This document shows, in pieces, positions 37,610 through 46,195 of a stretch of DNA of 64,000 bases. The notes below the pieces were generated by a model. It made no database searches, was not told the DNA's origin, and was given only the letters and a program-made list of their open reading frames with translations. The first letter of the stretch is position 1; the number at the start of each line of letters is the position of its first letter. The DNA is taken from positions 620,001 to 684,000 of the forward strand of contig CAWCEZ010000011.1 of assembly GCA_963794745.1 (NCBI GenBank), read 5' to 3'. Made by a program: the position numbers and the translations under genes. Source of the stretch: Fen-671 sp963794745. Lineage in GTDB: Bacteria > Actinomycetota > Acidimicrobiia > Acidimicrobiales > Palsa-688.

Positions 37610-37623
37610 TGTTAGCGCTCTCA
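37610..37623. promoter_or_regulatory. LacI-type operator between araB and lacI-2
   Basis: TGTTAGCGCTCTCA matches the classical LacI-family palindrome TGTTAGCGCTAACA at 12 of 14 positions, including the whole left half and the central CG. It lies 9 bases from the araB ATG and 31 bases before the likely lacI-2 GTG, so it could control both. Confidence 0.65.
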
Positions 37624-37653
37624 GCTGGCCAGTCGCCAAGGCACGGGCCTAAA

Positions 37654-38690
37654 GTGGCCGCCCCTTCCGCTACTCCGCGCGGTGACCGCCGGCCTTCGAT
37701 CGCAGACGTAGCCACCTTCGCCGGGGTTTCCCACCAGACGGTCTCCAGGGTCCTGAACATGCATGCCAGCGTGAGCAAGCCAACGCGGGCCCGGGTGCTC
37801 GCCGCCATCGATCAACTTGGCTACCGGCCCAATACCGCCGCTCGGGCTCTCGCCAGCGGGCGTTCCAAGACCCTCGGGGTCGTCGCGTTGGACACAACCC
37901 TTTACGGGCCGGTTTCGACGCTCTCGGCGCTCCAGCAAGCGGCGCAAATACATGGCTATTTCGTCTCTGTTATGTCTGTGCGCTCGATCGACCGCCAATC
38001 CGTACGCGAGGCCGTGCAGCGGCTCACCAGCCAAGCCGTAGAGGGCCTCGCCATCATCGCCCCGTTTACCTCGGCCCATGACGCCCTGGCTTATTTGCCT
38101 ACTGGCACACCTGTGGTGGCTGTAGAAGGCGACCCTGAGGCGGACGTGGCCGTCGTAACGGTCGACCAGGTGGCAGGGGCCCGACTGGCCACCCAGCACC
38201 TGCTCGCCGCAGGCCACGGGACCGTCTTCCACGTCGCCGGGCCCCCGAGTGGGAAGAGGGAAGGGGGCGCGTAAACGGCTGGCGGGCCGCCCTCGAAGAG
38301 GCAGGGGCGGAGGTAACCCCACCGGTCTTGGGCGATTGGAGCGCTCGCTCAGGGTACGAAGCCGGCCAGGTGCTCTCCCAGATATCCGATGCGACCGCCA
38401 TTTTCGTCGCCAACGACCACATGGCGCTGGGTGTCCTGCGAGCGCTGCACGAACGAGGACGACGGGTCCCCGAAGACGTCGCTGTGGTCGGCTTCGATGA
38501 CACGCCCGAGTCGGCGTACTTCATCCCCCCGCTCACGACTGTGCGCCAGGATTTCGAAAGGGTCGGCCACGCCGCCGTGCAGTTGCTTGTGGACCAGCTC
38601 TCAACTGGCACGACAAGACGGGACCGAGTTGTTATCGACCCCGAGCTGATCTGCCGGCAATCCTCGCTGGTAGCAGAACCTCGCTCATAG
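37654..38690 (+). CDS. LacI-family regulator of the pentose operon, frame-changed
   Basis: About 345 residues. HTH: SIADVATFAGVSHQTVSRVLNMHASV; hinge: YRPNTAARALASG. The first frame ends at SGKREGGA (stop 38272-38274); the next continues NGWRAALEEAGAEVTPP, IFVANDHMALGVLRALHERG and VVGFDDTPESAYFIPPLTTVRQDF. One missing base in the GGGGG at 38266-38270 explains the break. An ATG at 37600 is in frame but shares its bases with the divergent araB start, so GTG 37654 is preferred. Likely represses araB-araD-dehydrogenase-reductase. Confidence 0.87.
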
Positions 38691-38836
38691 GAGCACCTCG
38701 CTCGTGGGAGCACCTCGCGAGAATGTGGCTTCCCGCGGCGGGGGCCACCGCTAACCCTTGTCCACGGGTGCAATGCTCATGATGTTTCTTACCTAATAAA
38801 GTCAGGTTTTAGGTTCGTCCCACTCAAGACGGGCCT

Positions 38837-39229
38837 TTAGCGAGCGGGAAAATCGTCCGGGAGTGCGAGGGCCGGCACCGGATGGCCATCGATTTGCTCC
38901 CCCGCATGGTGCAAGTGCCCCGGCCGGCCCCCAGGATGCCCGGTTTCGATGAAGAACCCTTCGAGATCCTCGTAGACCTCGAGGAAATCATGCGTATCGC
39001 CGGCCTGGGTGATCACTACGTCTCCGGCTTGGACGTAGTGTTCCGCTCCTTCGCAAAGGACTTTTGCCTTTCCTTTCGTGATCAACCAAAGTTCGTTGTC
39101 ATCGTGATGGTGACGATCGAAACGACCGCCGTCACAGGGAACGCTAAACCGACCAATTCCCGCGAGGTCAAGCCATGGTGGACGGCTACCAGGGCCTACC
39201 CACCCGGATGTGAGGTCGAAAACCGGCGT
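38837..39229 (-). CDS. single-domain cupin, unusual start
   Basis: About 130 residues. Cupin motif 1 is RFDRHHHDDNELWLITKGKAKV (metal-binding His and Glu) and motif 2 is VQAGDVVITQAGDTHDFLEV. The tail HLHHAGEQIDGHPVPAL is His-rich. A TTG at 39085 would remove motif 1. The frame is open upstream to 39241 with no ATG/GTG/TTG. An AGGAGGAG site lies just upstream of an ACG at 39229, so ACG initiation, or an ATG altered in the consensus, is likely. A promoter with a 16-base palindrome lies about 105 bases upstream. Function unknown. Confidence 0.65.
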   Translation of the reverse strand, partial: TPVFDLTSGWVGPGSRPPWLDLAGIGRFSVPCDGGRFDRHHHDDNELWLITKGKAKVLCEGAEHYVQAGDVVITQAGDTHDFLEVYEDLEGFFIETGHPGGRPGHLHHAGEQIDGHPVPALALPDDFPAR

Positions 39230-39334
39230 CGCTCCTCCTCAATGGTTGCAAACACAACGGCCGGAGGCCATTCGGTGAGGGAACACTAACCTACTATGCG
39301 CATAACCAATACGAAAACAGGGAGGTCCTCAAAT

Positions 39335-39362
39335 TAGATATTAGTTCGACAACTAACGCCAA
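39335..39362 (-). promoter_or_regulatory. minus-strand promoter with palindromic operator filling the spacer
   Basis: Read on the minus strand: -35 TTGGCG (39362-39357), 16-base spacer, -10 TATCTA (39340-39335). The spacer is exactly a palindrome with arms TTAGTT and AACTAA around four bases (39341-39356). It would drive the cupin gene whose start is about 105 bases downstream. The regulator is unknown. The rest of 39230-39454 shows nothing else. Confidence 0.6.
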
Positions 39363-39454
39363 CTCCGACTGGCGGCAGTTGTGGGCCCTCCCTCATCACA
39401 GACCGTTTCACTGCCGAGCGTCTCGTGGCCTAAGGGCAAGGCTGAGACGGATGG

Positions 39455-40571
39455 TCAGTCCTCCCCTGAGCCGTACCAGGTCGAAGTGGCGGTGGCGAGG
39501 GCACCGGCCAGGTCGGCTTCATAACCGAGCAAGGCGAGGCCTTTCGCGAGAGCGGTTAGCGCGCTCCACACGCTCGGTAGGGTGGCCCGCCTCCCTGTGT
39601 GGTTGACCCGGAGAGCCTCGTTGGCCAGGCTTCCCGGAGCGACGCTGAGCGGGGCCGCAAGGTCGTGGGCGGCCGCCAACGCCGCCGCTAGCAGCGGGCC
39701 GGCTCCTTCGGAGGGGGCGCTCACGACGGTTGCAACCGAGGCGGCCTCGCTGGCTTGGCGCGCCCACGGCTCCAGGCCCAGGGGCACGAGCGCGGCCCTT
39801 GTGGCCTGCGCCGCCGCGTGGTGACGGGCGACCACCCGGTCCAGGCCCTCCGCCTGGACGCGCGCCATTGCGGCGCCGAGCGCCCAAGTCTCCAGGTGCG
39901 CTGGGATGACTGGCAGGACGGAGCGCCCCGCATGAGCCCAACGGTCGCGCCAGTCGAGCAGGGAAAGGACCGAACCCCGCCTCGGCGAGGGGTGCGCGGA
40001 CAGTACTTCCCACGCGCCAGGGCTGACCGTCAGCATGCTGACGCCTGCCGGGCCGGCCAGCGCCTTTTGTGCACTGAGGACGACCAGGTCGAGCTGCCAA
40101 GCGTCGATGGCGAGCAGTTCGGCGCCGACTGCGGCCACTGCATCGACCACCACGAGGGCTCCCCTTGAGCGGGCCACCTGGGCTATGGCTGCCAGGTCAT
40201 TGACCACCCCGGTAGCCGCTTCCGCGTAGACCACGCTGACCAGGTCAACTGGCCCGAACTTGTCTCAGCGCGTCTTCGACCTGCTCGGGTTGCACTGCCC
40301 GGTCGAACGGGACGACCAGGTCCTCTACTTCGGAGCCGGCGTCGGCGAGCCATTCGCCGAAAACCGCGCCATAGGGGCCGGTGACCAGGTTGAGGGCCCG
40401 CCCGCCGCGACGGCCGAGCCCGAGGGCCGCGGCTTCCAGGAACACCGTGGCCTCTCCCTGGAGCACCAGCGTGGTCTGGCCCGTGCCCAGGACATCACGG
40501 CAGAGGTCTTCGATCGCGGCATATTCGCCGGGACCGACCGGGACTGTGTCAAGCAGCTCAGGCACGCTCAC
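39455..40571 (-). CDS. class V PLP aminotransferase (alanine-glyoxylate/serine-pyruvate type), frame-changed
   Basis: About 372 residues. The N-terminal frame (GTG 40571) has TVPVGPGEYAAIEDLCRDVLG and LQGEATVFLEAAALGLG. The C-terminal frame has VVYAEAATGVVNDL, VVVDAVAAVGAE and the PLP-lysine site LDLVVLSAQKALAGPAGVSML. One base near 40257-40262 joins DALRQ to FGPVDLVSV. The GTG overlaps the stop of the preceding ABC ATPase as GTGA. It is the last gene of a peptide-type ABC operon, so it probably acts on an amino acid or aminated compound brought in by that transporter. Confidence 0.82.
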
Positions 40572-41572
40572 CCTTTCTCCTCGCGAAAATGGCAGGCGGC
40601 CAGACGGCTGCTCCCGGCCGGGGCGGCTAGGAGCTCGGGCCGCTCCGCCGAGCAGACCGGCTCTGCCCGCGGGCAGCGTGGATGGAAGGCGCACCCGCTG
40701 GGCCGCGAAGTCGGGCTCGGCGGCTCACCGCGCAGCCGGGCCGCCACACGGTCGGGGCCTGGGCGGAGGCGGGGCGCCGCGGCCAGCAGCGCCCGCGTGT
40801 AGGGGTGCCGGGGATCGGTAAATATCTCCTCCCTGTCCCCCACTTCGACTATCCGGCCCAGGTACATCACGGCAGCTCGGTCGCAGATATTTCGTACCAC
40901 GGCAAGGTTGTGCGAGATCAGCACCATGCCGATCCCGAGCCGGTCCCGCAGGTCGGCGAACAGGGCCAGGACCGCCGCCTGGACCGACACGTCGAGCGCA
41001 GAAATGGGCTCATCAGCCACAATTACTTGGGGTTCGACGGCAAGGGCCCGTGCGATGGCAATGCGTTGGCGCTGCCCCCCGGAAAATGAAGACGGGTAGC
41101 CGTCGAGAGCGTCCGCAGGCAAGCCGACAAGGGCCATCAACTCGCGGCACCGCTGTTCCAGCGCCTCGCCCCGAGCTAGGCCGTGGAAGGCGAGCAGCTC
41201 GGTTAACACCGAGCGAACAGACAGGCGTGGGTTGAGAGAGGAGTACGGGTCCTGGAATACCAGCTGGACGGCCCGATGCTGCTGGCTGGTACGCCGCGCG
41301 CCCAACAGCTCTCCTCGCAGCGAGACCGTACCGGAGCCCGGGCGCAGAAGCCCGGCCAAGCAACGGGCCACCGTCGACTTCCCACAGCCCGACTCACCGA
41401 CGATGCCCAGCGTCTCGCCTTCGGACACGCTGAGGCTGACGTCCTCGACCGCGGTCAGCCGTTGCCCTTTGCCGGCAGGGAACCAGACGTGGAGGCCCTC
41501 GGCGGCAAGCAGGGGCGGTGCCGAGCCCCCCCGCGCAGATGTGCGGGCGGGTGCAGCGGGGACGAGGCTCAC
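40568..41572 (-). CDS. oligopeptide/dipeptide ABC transporter ATPase (OppF/DppF type)
   Basis: A 334-residue ATPase. Walker A is GIVGESGCGKST, the signature FSGGQRQRIAIARAL, Walker B VIVADEPISALDVS, and the switch His in GMVLISHNLAVV. The C-terminal oligopeptide-transporter domain carries HPYTRALLAAAP and the Cys cluster CAFHPRCPRAEPVC typical of this subfamily. The GTG at 41572 overlaps the DppD-type stop as GTGA. It pairs with the next ATPase as a heterodimer. Confidence 0.92.
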   Translation of the reverse strand: MSLVPAAPARTSARGGSAPPLLAAEGLHVWFPAGKGQRLTAVEDVSLSVSEGETLGIVGESGCGKSTVARCLAGLLRPGSGTVSLRGELLGARRTSQQHRAVQLVFQDPYSSLNPRLSVRSVLTELLAFHGLARGEALEQRCRELMALVGLPADALDGYPSSFSGGQRQRIAIARALAVEPQVIVADEPISALDVSVQAAVLALFADLRDRLGIGMVLISHNLAVVRNICDRAAVMYLGRIVEVGDREEIFTDPRHPYTRALLAAAPRLRPGPDRVAARLRGEPPSPTSRPSGCAFHPRCPRAEPVCSAERPELLAAPAGSSRLAACHFREEKG

Positions 41573-42570
41573 CCTGCCATCACCCGTTCAGGGTACTTGC
41601 ACGCGGTGCCCCGCTCGCCCTCCCCGTTGCCCAGGAAGCGAAATCCAGGGTCGGACAAGGCGCAGTCTGCACTTGCAAAGCGGCAGCGGGGATGAAAGGG
41701 GCACCCGCTCGGCACATGGGCCAGGTCCGGCAGAGCACCCGGTATCGCCCGCGGCGCATGAGCTTCGTCGTCCAGGTCGACCACCGCTTCGAGCAGGCCC
41801 AGGGTGTAGGGATGGGCCGGCTTGCCGAGGACCTCGCTGGCCGGTCCCGTCTCCACGACCCTCCCGGTGTACATAACGGCGAGGTCGTCAGCTACCTGGC
41901 GCACGACGGCCAGGTCGTGGCTCACGAACACAACCGCGACTCCGAGCCGCCTGCGCAGGTCGTCGAGAAGTTCGAGCACCTGCGCCTGCACGGTGACATC
42001 GAGCGCCGTAGTTGGCTCGTCGCAGAGAAGTACCTTCGGCTCGGAGGCGAGCGCCATAGCGATGAGGACGCGCTGGCGCATGCCTCCCGAGAGCTGGTGC
42101 GGGAAGGCGTGGGCGCGCTGTTCCGGGTCGGCGATGCCCACCATACGGAGCAGCTCCACCGCGCGCGTCCGGCTTGCCGCGCCGGACGCCCCGAGTACGC
42201 GGCGGGGTACCTCGGCCACCTGGGCGCCTACCGTGTAGACAGGGTCGAGCCCGCTGAGCGGATTCTGGAACACCATGGCCAGCCGGCCTCGCCGGGCACG
42301 CCGGGCACCCGGGCCGGTAAAGGGCAGGGTCTCGCCCGCAAGCTCGATTACGCCGCGTTCGGCCCGTACGCCCCGCGGCAGCAAGGCCATAAGCGCCCGC
42401 AACGTAAGGCTTTTCCCAGAGCCGGACTCGCCGACCACGCCGAGCGACCCACCGGCAGGGACCTCGAAGCCGACGTCGCGCACCGCCACATGGCGGCGCT
42501 CCCCGCGCCCGACGCTGACCGTCAGGTCGCGCACGCGCAGCACGGTGGTCCCGGCTGAGGCCGTGCTCAC
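41569..42570 (-). CDS. oligopeptide/dipeptide ABC transporter ATPase (OppD/DppD type)
   Basis: A 333-residue ATPase. Walker A GVVGESGSGKS, signature LSGGMRQRVLIAMAL, Walker B VLLCDEPTTALDVT, His switch VVFVSHDLAVV, then HPYTLGLLEAV and the C-terminal CPFHPRCRFASADC cluster. The frame is open far upstream into the permease gene. The GTG at 42570 gives the normal N-terminus and overlaps the DppC-type stop as GTGA. Confidence 0.92.
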   Translation of the reverse strand: MSTASAGTTVLRVRDLTVSVGRGERRHVAVRDVGFEVPAGGSLGVVGESGSGKSLTLRALMALLPRGVRAERGVIELAGETLPFTGPGARRARRGRLAMVFQNPLSGLDPVYTVGAQVAEVPRRVLGASGAASRTRAVELLRMVGIADPEQRAHAFPHQLSGGMRQRVLIAMALASEPKVLLCDEPTTALDVTVQAQVLELLDDLRRRLGVAVVFVSHDLAVVRQVADDLAVMYTGRVVETGPASEVLGKPAHPYTLGLLEAVVDLDDEAHAPRAIPGALPDLAHVPSGCPFHPRCRFASADCALSDPGFRFLGNGEGERGTACKYPERVMAG

Positions 42571-43448
42571 TGAGGTCGCAGTACGTCGGCCAGGCCGTCG
42601 CCCAGGAGTGACAGGCCAAGCCCGGTTATGAGCACGGCGATGCCCGGGAGGGTCGACAGGGCCCAGTGGGTCGTCAGGAACTCCTGCCCATCGCTGATCA
42701 TGGTCCCCCAGTCGGCGGTCGGTGGCTGCACGCCCAAGCCGAGGTAACCAAGGGTTACCACGGCGACGATAACTAGCACGATGTCGTTGGTCAGGTATAC
42801 GACCGCTTGGGTGATGGTATTGGGCAAGACGTGTCGCAGCAGGATGCGCGTGTCCGGCAGCCCGCCAGTGCGGGCGGCGGCGACATAGTCGGACTCGCGC
42901 ACCACCAACGTCGTGGAACGCACCGTCCGGGCGTAGACGACCCAGTCGACAACGGCAAAGGCTACGTATATGCCGGTGGTCCCGGTCCCGACCACGAATA
43001 TCAGGGCAATTACGAGAACATAAAAGGGAAAGGCTATTAGGACATCGACAGCGCGCATCACCAGTGTGTCCAACCACCCACCCCGGTAGCCGGCGAGCGT
43101 GCCTACCAAGGTGCCGAAGCAAAAAGGAAAAATAACCGCCAGGACTCCGACGCGCAGGTCGGTCCGGGCCGCCCAGATGAGGCGCGACAACTCGTCGCGC
43201 CCAAGCTGGTCGGTCCCAAGCAGGTGCTTGGACGAAAACCCGCTGAGGATGTTGTACAGGTCCTGGTGGTCTGGCGAGAACGGGCTTATCAGCGGAGCCA
43301 GGACAGCCAAGAGCACCAACGCGAGCGAGATAGTTGCACCGAGCAGGAAAGTGGGGCTGCGCCGGGCGCGATGCGCCAGGATATGGCGCGGCCGCTGCAC
43401 CTCGTCCGGCGCCGGTGCTGGGCCCTGCGGCTCGACCAGGGCGCTCAC
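42567..43448 (-). CDS. dipeptide/oligopeptide ABC transporter permease (DppC type)
   Basis: A 293-residue permease. The N-terminal cytoplasmic segment is followed by the family start HLLGTDQLGRDELSRLIWAARTDL, then six membrane helices. The EAA-like loop is ESDYVAAARTGGLPDTRILLRHVLPN, and the C-terminal LGYLGLGVQPPTADWGTMISDGQ is diagnostic of DppC. The start overlaps the DppB-type stop as GTGA. The frame is intact. Confidence 0.93.
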   Translation of the reverse strand: MSALVEPQGPAPAPDEVQRPRHILAHRARRSPTFLLGATISLALVLLAVLAPLISPFSPDHQDLYNILSGFSSKHLLGTDQLGRDELSRLIWAARTDLRVGVLAVIFPFCFGTLVGTLAGYRGGWLDTLVMRAVDVLIAFPFYVLVIALIFVVGTGTTGIYVAFAVVDWVVYARTVRSTTLVVRESDYVAAARTGGLPDTRILLRHVLPNTITQAVVYLTNDIVLVIVAVVTLGYLGLGVQPPTADWGTMISDGQEFLTTHWALSTLPGIAVLITGLGLSLLGDGLADVLRPQ

Positions 43449-44380
43449 CGCAACCGGATCCTCGGGTCGAGGCGGGCAGCGAGCAGGTCGGTGCCCAGGT
43501 TCAGCAGGACCACAGCGGCGCCGAGCACGAGTGTGACTGCCTGGACGACGGGGAAGTCCCGGTTGAGTATCGAACTGAGCAGCAGCGACCCGAGGCCGTT
43601 GAGGTTGAACACCTGCTCGACGATGACCGTGGAGCCGATCAGATAGGCGACGTTGAGCCCGAGGAGCGTGACGGTCGGTACCAAGGCGTTGCGGGCTACG
43701 TGAGCGAACAGGACCCGGGTACTACCGAGGCCCTTTGCCCGCGCCACGGCAATGAACTCGGCGTCCATGACCTCGAGCATCCCTACGCGCAAGCTGCGCA
43801 CGAGGATGGGCGCCATCGCGAACGAGGCGGTCAGCCCGGGCAACACGAGAGCCTCGAGGTGGCCGGCGAAACCGCTGCCCGCCCCGCCCACCGGCACCAG
43901 GTGCAGGTGGACCGCAAAAATCTCGATAAGCACGATCCCGAACCAGAACGCGGGTAGGGCCAACCCCACGACCGAGACCGCTCGGACGGCGTGGTCAGCC
44001 CACCCGTTCTGGCGCGAGGCGGCGAGGGCGGACATCGGGACCGTGATGACCACGGCGAACACGGTCGCCACGGCTACAAGGGCGGCCGTCTCGCCGATGT
44101 GTGAGCCGATGAGGGTAGCGACCGGGACGCCGTAGATGTACGACTGGCCGAGGTCACCTCGCACCAATTGGGAAAGGAAGTGCCCGAGTTGCACCGGGAC
44201 CGAGCTGTTGAGGCCCCATTGCCGGCGCAGTGCGGCGACTGCGGTGGGAGTGGCATGGATCCCGAGCACCGCTCGGGCCGGGTCCCCTGGCTCTACGTGC
44301 ATCAGCAGGAACGTAGCCAGGGTTACCCCGAATACCACCAGCACCGCAGCCGCCACGCGTCGGGCGGCATAACGGAACAT
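43445..44380 (-). CDS. dipeptide/oligopeptide ABC transporter permease (DppB type)
   Basis: A 311-residue permease with six hydrophobic segments. The family N-terminal motif is MLFRY-like (MFRYAARRVAAAVLVVFGVTLATFLLMHVEPGDPA). The EAA loop is DAEFIAVARAKGLGSTRVLFAHVARNALVP and the C-terminus reads VVQAVTLVLGAAVVLLNLGTDLLAARLDPRIRL, a standard DppB ending. It follows the binding-protein gene closely in a binding protein-B-C-D-F order. Confidence 0.93.
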   Translation of the reverse strand: MFRYAARRVAAAVLVVFGVTLATFLLMHVEPGDPARAVLGIHATPTAVAALRRQWGLNSSVPVQLGHFLSQLVRGDLGQSYIYGVPVATLIGSHIGETAALVAVATVFAVVITVPMSALAASRQNGWADHAVRAVSVVGLALPAFWFGIVLIEIFAVHLHLVPVGGAGSGFAGHLEALVLPGLTASFAMAPILVRSLRVGMLEVMDAEFIAVARAKGLGSTRVLFAHVARNALVPTVTLLGLNVAYLIGSTVIVEQVFNLNGLGSLLLSSILNRDFPVVQAVTLVLGAAVVLLNLGTDLLAARLDPRIRLR

Positions 44381-44384
44381 CCGA

Positions 44385-45995
44385 TCAGGTTAGCCAGACG
44401 TCCTCGAGGCGGTAAGCGCCTCCCGGGTTGACTGCAAAGCCGTGGACATGGTCGGACACCGCGTAGATGTAGGGGGGGTAGTCGAGGGACACAAAGGGGG
44501 CGTCCTCGGCCACGATTTGTTGGATCTGGGCGTACAGAGCCGCCCTCTTGGTCGTGTTGTACTCGGCTTCGGCCTCGTGCACCAAGTTGATCGCCGTCGG
44601 GTTGTTGTAATTGGACCAGTACGACTCCGAGCCGCCGTTTTTGACGTCGACTTCGAACGACGCCATCTCGTCAGGGTCGCTGATGTCATTGATGGCGTAA
44701 TCGATGAACATGTCGTAGTCATATTTCTGGAAAGTGGCTTCGAAATCGGAGTGGTCGAGAGGGGTGATGTCGACCGTGATCCCGATCACTTGCAACTGGG
44801 CCTTGATGATCTCGGCGAAGGTGACCCATTTCTGGACGCCTCCGTCGATGAGCAGTTTCGTCGAAAAACCCTTGGGGTACTTGGACTTCGCCAGCTCGGC
44901 TTTGGCCTGGGCAACGCTGAACTCCAGGACCGGGGTACTGGCCGAGTAATACTCGAGGCTCGGCGGGAAAAACGAACCCCCAGGTTTGGCCGTACCGAAG
45001 CTCGCCGCGTGCACGAGGGCGGGGCGGTTGATGGCGTAGGTGATGGCCCGCCGGACATGGCGGTCGGCGAACTGGGGCAAGCGCTCGTTCATAACGAGCA
45101 GGTCGACCTGCCAAGCGGGGAAGAGGTCGACATTGACGCCGCTGCTTGATTTGAGCGAGGAAACGTTGGCCGGAGGCACGGTGTCGATGATGTCGACCTG
45201 CCCTCCTTGGATCTGCAGCACCCGCTGGTTGTCGTTGTCCACGTACAAGAACTCGACGGCATCGAGGTACGGCTTGCCGGCCTGCCAGTAGTGAGGGTTG
45301 GCCTTCAGGGTCAAGGAGTTGGCGTCGGGCGTGAAAGGCGCCTCGAGCGTGAACGGGCCCGTGCCGATGGGCGAGGCAAAGAACTCCTTTTCGGTCTGGC
45401 CGCCGAAGTTAGCCGGCAAGACAGCATTGGCGAACACTGAGATGTCCGAGAGGAACGGCGCCCACGGCTGCGAAAGTTGGAACACGACACTGCTCGTGCC
45501 CTTGGCAGAAATATCAGTGATGGCATAGTCAAGAAAAGACAAGGGACCGGCAGAGTCTTTGCGTGCCCGGTTTATGGAGAACACGACGTCTTCGGCCACG
45601 AGAGGTTTGCCGTTGGAGAACTTGGCGCCCGGACGGAGCGCGAAAGTGAACGTCTTGTGGTCGGCGCTCACTTCGTAGCCAGTGGCCAACCAGGGGACCA
45701 ACTGACCGGCAGGGTTAGTCACGTACAACGGCTCGAGAACCTTGTCGAGGGTGTAGATGTCGCCGGCGATGATGGTGTTGGCCGGGTCGAGGGTCGTGGG
45801 GCCGATGCTGCGGGCGAAGTGCAGCGTACCCCCGCGTTGGATGGCGGCCTTCTTAGTCCCGGCTGCACGCAGGCGGCTGGGGCTGGCGGAAGCGCTACGC
45901 GCCGCCAACGGTCCCAACAGCACGGCGGCAGAGCCGGCGACGCTGTACTTCAGCAGGTCACGACGAGTCACCAAACGGTGGCCTGGGATTGGCAC
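44385..45995 (-). CDS. ABC transporter substrate-binding protein, family 5 (peptide type), Tat-exported
   Basis: A 536-residue extracytoplasmic binding protein. The N-terminus has a twin-arginine signal (TRRDLLKYSVAGSAAVLLG) followed by an AXA-type site. The family 5 block GGTLHFARSIGPTTLDPANTI begins the mature domain, and SNGKPLVAEDVVFSINRARKDSA is the conserved signature region. GTG 45995 is chosen because AAGGGAG lies 5 bases upstream; the frame is open for 13 more codons. First gene of the transporter-aminotransferase operon; divergent from a SufS/CsdA-like gene. Confidence 0.9.
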   Translation of the reverse strand: MPIPGHRLVTRRDLLKYSVAGSAAVLLGPLAARSASASPSRLRAAGTKKAAIQRGGTLHFARSIGPTTLDPANTIIAGDIYTLDKVLEPLYVTNPAGQLVPWLATGYEVSADHKTFTFALRPGAKFSNGKPLVAEDVVFSINRARKDSAGPLSFLDYAITDISAKGTSSVVFQLSQPWAPFLSDISVFANAVLPANFGGQTEKEFFASPIGTGPFTLEAPFTPDANSLTLKANPHYWQAGKPYLDAVEFLYVDNDNQRVLQIQGGQVDIIDTVPPANVSSLKSSSGVNVDLFPAWQVDLLVMNERLPQFADRHVRRAITYAINRPALVHAASFGTAKPGGSFFPPSLEYYSASTPVLEFSVAQAKAELAKSKYPKGFSTKLLIDGGVQKWVTFAEIIKAQLQVIGITVDITPLDHSDFEATFQKYDYDMFIDYAINDISDPDEMASFEVDVKNGGSESYWSNYNNPTAINLVHEAEAEYNTTKRAALYAQIQQIVAEDAPFVSLDYPPYIYAVSDHVHGFAVNPGGAYRLEDVWLT

Positions 45996-46195
45996 TAATG
46001 CTCCCTTCTCAGTCAGGGCCTCTGACCGCAGCACCTAAATTAGGGCATGACCTACATCTCCCGATGGCGGCTTGCCCCAGCTGCGCTCGATCGGGCCAGG
46101 TCAGATCATTTATACTATATCGATGGATCTTGTTGGCCCCGGTTGAGGCGGGCCGGCTGGAGCGAGGCGTCCGCAGAAAGGCCGGAGGTAAGACC

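Noticed and set aside
41518..42558. 346-codon plus-strand open frame opposite the DppD-type ATPase
   Set aside because: Antisense to a gene with complete Walker motifs; composition typical of a shadow frame.
46111..46118. TATACTAT as a -10 for the SufS/CsdA-like gene or the divergent binding-protein gene
   Set aside because: No acceptable -35 hexamer lies at standard spacing on either strand, so it was not listed as a promoter.
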